A model generated the notes under the pieces. The model searched no databases. It saw only the letters and a list, made by a program, of their open reading frames with translations, and was not told where the DNA came from. Made by a program: the position numbers and the translations under genes. A stretch of 64,000 nucleotides of DNA from Lepus europaeus (lineage: Eukaryota > Chordata > Mammalia > Lagomorpha > Leporidae), in the NCBI RefSeq assembly GCF_033115175.1, contig NC_084834.1, forward strand, positions 38,670,077 through 38,734,076, in the 5' to 3' direction. Below, piece by piece: positions 57,625-64,000 of this stretch (positions are counted from its first letter, which is position 1; the number at the start of each line of letters is the position of its first letter).

Positions 57625-57947
57625 GCCGGTGCCACGGCTCACTAGGCTAATCCTCCGCCTTGCGGCGTCGGCACACTGGGTTCTAGTCCCGGTCGGGGCA
57701 CCGATCCTGTCCCGGTTGCCCCTCTTCCAGGCCAGCTCTCTGCTGTGGCCAGGGAGTGCAGTGGAGGATGGCCCAAGTGCTTGGGCCCTGCACCCCATGG
57801 GAAACCAGGAGAAGCACTTGGCTCCTGCCATAGGATCAGCGCGGTGCGCTGGCCACAGCATGCTACCACGGCAGCCATTGGAGGGTGAACCAATGGCAAA
57901 AGGAAGACCTTTCTCTCTGTCTCTCTCACTGTCCACTCTGCCTGTCA

Positions 57948-57978
<31 letters not shown>

Positions 57979-57985
57979 AATAAAA
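57625..57985 (+). mobile_element. C-SINE, young
   Basis: TSD AAWTTAAAAGGCAG at 57611-57624 and 57986-57999. It follows the tail of the previous copy. Confidence 0.94.
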
Positions 57986-58080
57986 AAATTAAAAGGCAGC
58001 TAAAATGTATGTAGGGGGCTTTATCATGAGGACATTGGAGGGGAAGATCACTTCAGCTGAGGGAAAAGATAAATACAACA

Positions 58081-58436
58081 GGGCCAGCGCCGCAGCTCAC
58101 TTGATTAATCCTTTACCTGTGGCATCGGCACCCCGGGTTCTAGTCCCAGTTGGGGCGCCAGATTCTGTCCCAGTTGCTCCTCTCCCAGTCCAGCTCTCTG
58201 CTGTGGCCTGGGAAGGCAGTGGAGGATGGCCCAAGTGCTTGGGTCCTGCACCCACATGGGAGACTAGGAGGAAGCAACTGGCTCCTGGCTTCGGATTGGT
58301 GCAGCGTGCCGGCCGTAGCAGCCTTTTGGGGGGTGAACCAACGGAAGGAAGACCTTTCTCTCTGTCTCTCTCTCTCTCACTGTCTAACTCTGCCTGTCAA
58401 AAAAAAAAAAAAAAAAAAAAAAAGAGAGAGAGAGAG
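58081..58436 (+). mobile_element. C-SINE, young/intermediate
   Basis: TSD AGATAAATACAACA/AGATAAATGCAACA at 58067-58080 and 58437-58450. Confidence 0.95.
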
Positions 58437-58450
58437 AGATAAATGCAACA

Positions 58451-59969
58451 GGTCAGACACTGGAACATGCTGGAGAATTTGAGGACTTGCAAGATGGCCA
58501 GTGTAGCAAACATGAAGAGGGAGATGATCTCCGAGACAGAGTGGTTAGGCAGGGATGGGCTAGATCATGTAGAGATGGGCTAGATCAAGTAAGACTTTGG
58601 CTACTACTTGGAGTAAGTTGGGAAATTGTAGTGGACATTGGTGATGCTCAGCCTAGATCCCCTTCATTGCGTACATCTGTTCTCAGCTGCTATGAGTGTT
58701 ACACACACGATCCATGCCTACCCTCACCTCAGACAGCCCTGCGCCAATGATTGACTGCTATGGCCGTCCAAAGTGAGGCCAACTCTGCAGCATAACTCAT
58801 GCTCCAGGATTTCCCAGCAGTCAGGCTGAAGCTGGTCTCCAGCTGAGATTACATCCTTGCTTGGCCTTTTCCCTTCCTCCTTCCTGCTTTTCTCCCTCCT
58901 GTTCTGAGAAAACTCCTCCAATAGATCACTTTCCCCAGACTCTCTTTTTCTAGGGAACTTCATCCAAGATCGTTCATACTGAACGTGGTCTTAAGGAAGC
59001 AGCTGTCTGATTAGGATCCTGGAGTTCCCCCATCCTTCAGCTATATGGCAACAATGGCTCCATCACTGATAGCAAGTGCAGGACTGCTAGCCCCTGGCAT
59101 TCTGCTACAACATGATTGTTAAGGTTTCCACCCATGGCCAGCTGGGGCAGGGTATAGGCAGAAGGTGATAGCTTTAGCCTCTGGAATTTGAGAGGCAGAG
59201 AGACAGTGTAAGCAGTTAATTATGACTGTAAAGATGATAATTTGTGTTTGTTTTGAATTTGTCCTCATGTCAACTCTGCACTAGACTCAATGGTGTAAGA
59301 TCTATGTCAGCATTAAATGGATGCAGTTCTGTTAAAGGCTCTTTAGGACAGAGCAGATACATTACCTGCTGCTAGTCATGCAGACCACACACACACACAC
59401 ACACACATGCTTCACTGTTATGGACAGGGTAGTTTCTACTGCAAATAACAGACACCAACTCAAAATGGATTTCACAATAGAGCTAGTTATTATATAAGGA
59501 TCTCTAAGGTCATTTTATGTCACAGCTCAGTTGTCAAAAACCAGGTTGTTTCTACCGTCCTGCTCTATTGTCAACAATGTTTGGCTTTATCCTTGGCAGG
59601 CTTTCCTCCTAATCACAGGGTGAATCATCATTCTAGGTATTTTACTCAGTCACAATAGAAGTCTTTCAAAAAGGAGAGTTTTCTTGTATTAAAAAATAAA
59701 AAAAAACCTTTCAGACTCATTTTTCTAATGGCTCATTTGTGAAAATGTCAAGCAAACATAGACAGAATCTTATGATGAAACTTCCTGAGCTCTGCTCCCA
59801 GATCTACCAGTTATGAACTCATGGCAAATCTTGCATTCATACGCCCACCCACTACCACCACACCTATAGCTAGCACTAACACTAGATTTGTGAACGAGGT
59901 TCTAAAATCAAATCTATGAGACAAAATGTACATATATAAAGTAATAATAATAATAACTCTTTAGGATTA
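58451..59969. other. Unique DNA downstream of MGARP
   Basis: Mixed composition with one (CA)n. The segment near 59430-59650 (TGCAAATAACAGACACCAAC..) looks like an old interspersed repeat I cannot name. No gene seen. Confidence 0.5.
59388..59408 (+). repeat. (CA)n microsatellite
   Basis: About ten CA units downstream of MGARP. Confidence 0.9.
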
Positions 59970-60357
59970 CTAAAGATTTCCCCCACCTTGAGTTTGTTTT
60001 CCAAATCAAAATTCAGTTAAAGTCTACAGATTATAATTGCCTGATATGTCTTTGTGTTCCTTTTACCATTGGTTGCTCCTCCATCTCCCTGCTATTTTTT
60101 GCAAATTATGGTTTTTATTAATCATATCTCTTGATCTGGGGGATTTTTCACAGTCTGGGTTTTAATTTTTGCAACCACATGTATTTTTTTTTTTGTTTCT
60201 TCCATCTCCCTTCTATTTTTTCAATTTATTGGTTTTAATAATCATATCTCTTGATCTGTAGAATTTTTACAGTCTACACATGAAATTTCTTTGTTTTCGT
60301 TTGACATGTTTCTTTCCCTTACACTGCCTAAAGTTTGCTATTTAGAGCTAGTGTTTT
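59970..60357 (+). mobile_element. Ancient L1-type fragment with internal 121-bp duplication
   Basis: CTGATATGTCTTTGTG, CTCCATCTCCCTGCTATTTTT, CACAGTCTGGGTTTT and GACATGTTTCTTTCCCTTAC recall an ancient LINE 3' region. The segment beginning at 60081 recurs in diverged form at 60202. Confidence 0.45.
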
Positions 60358-60366
60358 TTTCTGTTT

Positions 60367-60690
60367 TAAGGATTTTTTATTTATTTAAGAGATAGAGTTA
60401 CAGATAGAGAGAGGGAGAGACAGAGAGAAAGGTCTTCTATCCACTGGTTCTCTCTCCAAATGGCCACAACAGCCAGAGCTGGACTGATCCAAAGCCAGGA
60501 GCCAGGAGCTTTTTCCAGGTCTCCCATGCGGGTGCAGGAATCCAAGCACTTGGGCCATTTTCCACTGCTTTACCAGGCCATAACAGAGAGCAGGATTGGA
60601 AGAGGAGCAGCTGGGGCTTGAATAAATGCCCACAGGGGATGACAGCAATGGCAGGCCATGGCTTAGCCCACTATGCCATGACACTGCCCC
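60367..60690 (-). mobile_element. C-SINE, standard
   Basis: GGATTTTTTATTTATTTAAG to CATGACACTGCCCC. It ends the L1-type fragment at 60357. Confidence 0.9.
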
Positions 60691-60765
60691 TGAGAGCTGA
60701 TGGTTTGAAGTAATTCAGACTTAGAATTTTGGCAAGAATTCTCTATAGATTGTGTTCATAATTTT

Positions 60766-61094
60766 TTTTTAAAAAAGTATTTATTTGTTTATTTTCAATT
60801 TCTGTGAAAGACAAAGAGACAGAGAAAGATCTTCTATCCACTGGTTCATTCCCCAAATGCCTGCAACAGCCAGGATGAGCCAAGCAGAAGGCGGCAGGAT
60901 CCTGGAACTCAATCCAGGTCTCCTACGTGGGTGGCAGGGACCTGAATACTTGAGCCTTCATCTTGTGTTTTCCAGAGTGTTCACTAGCAGGAAGTTGGAT
61001 GGGAAGTAGGAAAACTAGGACCTGAACTACACACTCCCATATGGGATGCCAGTGCCCCAAGTAGCATGTTTACCACTAAACCAAATTCCTGTCC
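60766..61094 (-). mobile_element. C-SINE, old
   Basis: AAAGTATTTATTTGTTTATT to CCAAATTCCTGTCC. Confidence 0.83.
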
Positions 61095-61610
61095 ATTCAT
61101 ACTCTGTCAGCAGGTGTACAACGTCTGCTTGTCTTTCTCTTTGTGACATTAGAAGCCACTGACCCATTATTTCATTTGGGCTTTAAAATGGTAATTGTAT
61201 TAGTATTTATTAGCTAGACTCCTACTATAAATGGGAACTTATTTCATAAACTATTTGGTTGCACTGAGATACAGTTCATTCAGGAAAGAAAGAATAAAGA
61301 AATACTGTACTTCAATCTTTTTTTTTATTTCCAGTTATCAAAACACTGAAATGGCCCCCTAGCTTCCTCTATAGGTGCCCAATACATTGTTTTTTTAGTA
61401 TCATTATGAACTCAATGATTTAAACATAATGTATGTGTTTCAATCAATTACAGTTATTATCCTTATTAATGCTCAAATTGCTCCACCTTTGACAAATAGG
61501 GCCTTTTTCAAGTTGGCTTCTGAGTCCTTTTTATACACCTGAGTACTTATAGTCTTAGAGAGCTTCTTTGCTTTCTGGTATGGCAGACCTGGAATCAGCT
61601 GTTTACTTAA
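61095..61610. other. Unique DNA
   Basis: AT-rich, nothing recognised. The 127-codon minus frame reaching 61856 runs through the neighbouring SINE. Confidence 0.6.
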
Positions 61611-61624
61611 GAAGCCCTGCTTTA

Positions 61625-61937
61625 GGGGCTGGCGGGACATTGGTGTCCCATATGAGAGCTGGTTCAAGTCTCGGCTGCTCCATTTCCAATCCAGCTCCCT
61701 ACTAATGTGCCTGGGAAAGCAACAGAAAATGACCCAAATATATGGGCTCCTGTCACCCAAATGGGAGACCCAGAAGAAACTGCAGGCTCCTGGCTTCAGC
61801 GAGGGCCCAGCCGTGGGTGTTACATCCATTTGGGGAGTGAACCAGTGGAGGAACATTCTCTCTCTCTCTTTTTTTTTTCCTTTCCCTCTCTCTCCGTCTC
61901 TCTCTTTCAGATAAATAATTAAATATTTTTTAAAAGG
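61625..61937 (+). mobile_element. C-SINE, standard/old, head deleted
   Basis: First of three plus-strand copies. GAAGCCCTGCTTTA at 61611-61624 matches GAAGCTTTGCTTTA at 62596-62609, beyond the third copy. Confidence 0.87.
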
Positions 61938-61945
61938 AGGGGCTG

Positions 61946-62274
61946 GGGGGCCGGCGCTGTGGTGCAGCGGTTAACGCCCTGGCCTGAAGCGTTGGCTTCC
62001 CATATGGGCACCAGTTTGAGACCTGGCCTCTCCACTTCCTGTCCAGCTCTCTGCTGTAGCCTGGGAAAGCAGTAGAAGATGGCTCAAGTCCTTGGGCCCC
62101 TGCACTCGCATGGGAGAACTGGAGGAAGCTCCTGGCTTCAGATCAGCACAGCTCCAGCCTTTGCAGTCAATTGGGGAGTGAACCATTGGATGGAAGACCT
62201 CTCTCTCTCTCTCTCTGCCTCTCCTCTCTCTGTGTAACTCTGACTTTCAAGTAAAATAAATAAATCATAAAAAG
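61946..62274 (+). mobile_element. C-SINE, standard
   Basis: Second of three. GGGGGCCGGCGCTGTGGTGC to AAATAAATAAATCATAAAAA-type tail. Confidence 0.93.
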
Positions 62275-62280
62275 GGGGGG

Positions 62281-62595
62281 AGGCGGGCACTGTGGTGCAG
62301 AAGGTTAATCCTCCACCTATGGCGCTGGTATCCCATGTGGGCACCGGTTCTAGTCCCTGCTGCTCCACTTCCAATCCAGCTCTCTGCTATGGCCTGGGAA
62401 AGTAGTAGAAGATGGCCCAAGCGTTTGGGATCCTGCACCCACGTGGGAGACCCAGAAGAACCTCCTGGCTACAGATCAGCCCAGCTCAGGCTATCACAGC
62501 CATCTGGAGAGTGAACCAACAACCTTTCTCTCTGTCTCTCCCTCTCACTTCTGTAACTGTACTTTTCAAATAAATAAATAAAATCTAAGAAAAGA
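62281..62595 (+). mobile_element. C-SINE, intermediate
   Basis: Third of three. Head with GTTAATCCTCCACCTATGGC, tail AAATAAATAAATAAAATCTA. Confidence 0.93.
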
Positions 62596-62918
62596 GAAGC
62601 TTTGCTTTAAAAAATGTGATTGTACTACTTAAGGACTACAATCTTGGTGTTTGAGGTGATGTCCATGTTACTGCATTGATCATTGTATCTAGATCTTTTA
62701 GTATACAATGCTTTTTTTTTTTCAAGATAAAATACAAATTCAAGATAAAAAAAGCAAATTCACGTTGATACTTCCAATTAAAAGTTAAGGCCACATGGTT
62801 TCCAGTGCCAAAATTTAGATCTCAAAGATACAAACACAATTACTCACATGAATTATCCCATGATATATAAATAGCAATTCCAAAATAACAAATAATAATT
62901 TATATTAGTAATTTAATT

Positions 62919-63121
62919 ATGGGTCAGGTTGAAGCCAGGAGCCAGGAACTCCATCCTGGTCTCCCACCTGGAGACTTGGACCATCTTCTACTGCCTTCCC
63001 AGGCCACATTAGCAGTAAGCTGGATTAAAAGCAGACTAGCCAGGACTGGAACTGGCATTCTTATATGGGATGAAGGTGTCGAAAACAGTGGCTTAAACAG
63101 CTGCGCCACAACACCAGCCCC
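62919..63121 (-). mobile_element. C-SINE, old, tail lost
   Basis: GGTCAGGTTGAAGCCAGGAG to CACAACACCAGCCCC. Confidence 0.83.
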
Positions 63122-63183
63122 TTCATTTATTTTTAATATATATTTTATAAATAGTGCCATAATGATTAGCTTCATGCCAACAA

Positions 63184-63372
63184 AATTACTTCAAAAAGTT
63201 TATGGAAATATGAAGTTAAAAGATAAATCTATTGTGGAGCAAAAAAATTTTGAAATCCACTGATCATATTTTAATAATGCATACTTCCTATTAACTCTTC
63301 CAAGATTCAAAATTTTTTGTGCCAAAATAAACTTACCTTTTCATTCTAACAAATTTTTTGAAATGCCCTCAT
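63184..63372. mobile_element. Palindromic MITE (mariner-like)
   Basis: The left arm (63184-63255, starting ACTTCAAAAAGTTTATGG) and the reverse complement of the right arm (63303-63372) share blocks TTCAAAAA, AAGT/ATTTATTTTGG and GCAAAAAAATTTTGAA. About 47 bp lie between them. This long terminal inverted repeat structure without coding capacity fits a MITE. A single related arm lies at 36838-36909. Confidence 0.55.
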
Positions 63373-63384
63373 ATGTCTGTCTGC

Positions 63385-63880
63385 ATTTTTGCCAGTATGT
63401 TGGAATAATTTCTGAAAGAGGGATCGCTAGGTCAATTTTTGCTATTACAGAAGTTCTTCTGTGGGAGTGAAACAACTTTGCAGTCCCAAAACAGCAGTAT
63501 CTGTGTCTGCTTCCTATCGGAATATATTGTCAAACATTTGGATTTTTGCTCATAAGACAGACGAATCTTAGTGTGTTTTAAATTTGCATTGCCTTTGGCC
63601 GGCGCCATAGCTCACTAGGCTAATCTTCCGCCTGCGGCGCTGGCACACTGGGTTCTAGTCCCAGTCGGGGCGCCGGATTCTATCCCGGTTGCCCCTCTTC
63701 CAGGCCAGCTCTCTGCTGTGGCCCAGGAGTGCAGAGGAGGATGGCCCAAGTCCTTGGGCCCTGCACCCGCATGGGAGACCAGGAGAAGCACCTGGCTCCT
63801 GGCTTCGGATCAGCATGGTGCGCTGGCCGCAGCAGGCATTGGAGGGTGAACCAACGGCAAAAGGAAGACCTTTCTCTCTG

Positions 63881-63917
<37 letters not shown>

Positions 63918-64000
63918 CCACTCTGCCTATCAAAAAAAAAAAAAAAATTGCATTGCCCTTTGTTAAGTGTAAATCTGAACATTTTGAATTTAGTTAAGGA
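63385..64000 (+). mobile_element. L1M-type LINE 3' region, split by a young SINE
   Basis: Phrases such as GGGATCGCTAGGTCAATTTT, GTGGGAGTGAAACAACTTTG and TTTAAATTTGCATTGCC follow the familiar ancient L1 3' region. The match resumes after the SINE (63597-63947) and runs off the window. Confidence 0.6.
63597..63947 (+). mobile_element. C-SINE, young, inside L1M remnant
   Basis: TSD TTGCATTGCCTTT/TTGCATTGCCCTT at 63584-63596 and 63948-63960. Confidence 0.95.

Overview
The window is lagomorph genomic DNA, almost certainly European rabbit. The evidence is about 85 copies of the tRNA-derived lagomorph C-SINE ('C repeat'), in both orientations, among CpG-island promoters, spliced genes with GT/AG borders and old mammalian MIR, L2, L1M, MLT1 and MER5-type remnants. 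There is nothing prokaryotic here: no operons, CRISPR arrays, IS elements or ribosome binding sites.

Three protein-coding genes are identified from exon translations. They are neighbours in human too (4q31.1). (1) NAA15, minus strand: coding exon 1 (9623-9676) in a CpG island; bases 1-9622 are the 5' part of its intron 1 and later exons lie outside the window. (2) NDUFC1, plus strand: coding exons 17860-17926, 18468-18571 and 23000-23059, plus a separate 3'UTR exon starting at 29006; it encodes a 76-residue mitochondrial complex I subunit. (3) MGARP, plus strand: coding exons 38526-38607, 45299-45402, 52967-53060 and 54490-54959; it encodes a 249-residue mitochondrial membrane protein with a long acidic tail. 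A 3'-truncated, frameshifted DDOST retrocopy (37814-38115) with a perfect 14-bp target-site duplication lies just upstream of the MGARP promoter.

By region: 1-9.6 kb, NAA15 intron 1 with SINEs; 9.1-10.2 kb, NAA15 CpG island; 10.2-17.6 kb, intergenic DNA with SINEs and a composite LTR-element retrocopy (15.2-16.4 kb); 17.7-29.1 kb, NDUFC1; 29.1-38.2 kb, intergenic DNA with SINEs, an MLT1-like LTR, a MER5-like element, two LTRs and the DDOST retrocopy; 38.3-55.4 kb, MGARP; 55.4-64 kb, downstream DNA with another LTR, SINEs, L1M remnants and a palindromic MITE.

C-SINE terms used in the entries. 'Standard': tail with AAATAAATAAATCTTT and a CATATGGG motif. 'Young': head CTCACTAGGCTAATCCTCCG, B-box GGTTCTAGTCCCGGT, tail CTGCCTGTCAAAA. 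'Intermediate': a mixture of the two. 'Old': diverged, usually with AATGCC/AAGTAGGTGGCAGG-like differences. A plus-strand copy starts with the GGCCGGCGC-type head and ends in an A-rich tail; a minus-strand copy is the reverse. TSD means target-site duplication.

NDUFC1 and MGARP products both act at mitochondrial membranes. NAA15 is the ribosome-anchoring subunit of the NatA N-terminal acetyltransferase. I see no shared pathway or promoter: each gene has its own CpG island. I found no undescribed biological system. The most unusual items are retrotransposition products: the prematurely ended DDOST retrocopy, the LTR-element transcript apparently inserted with an L1-type TSD, SINE insertion trains at one target, and a possible mariner-like MITE.
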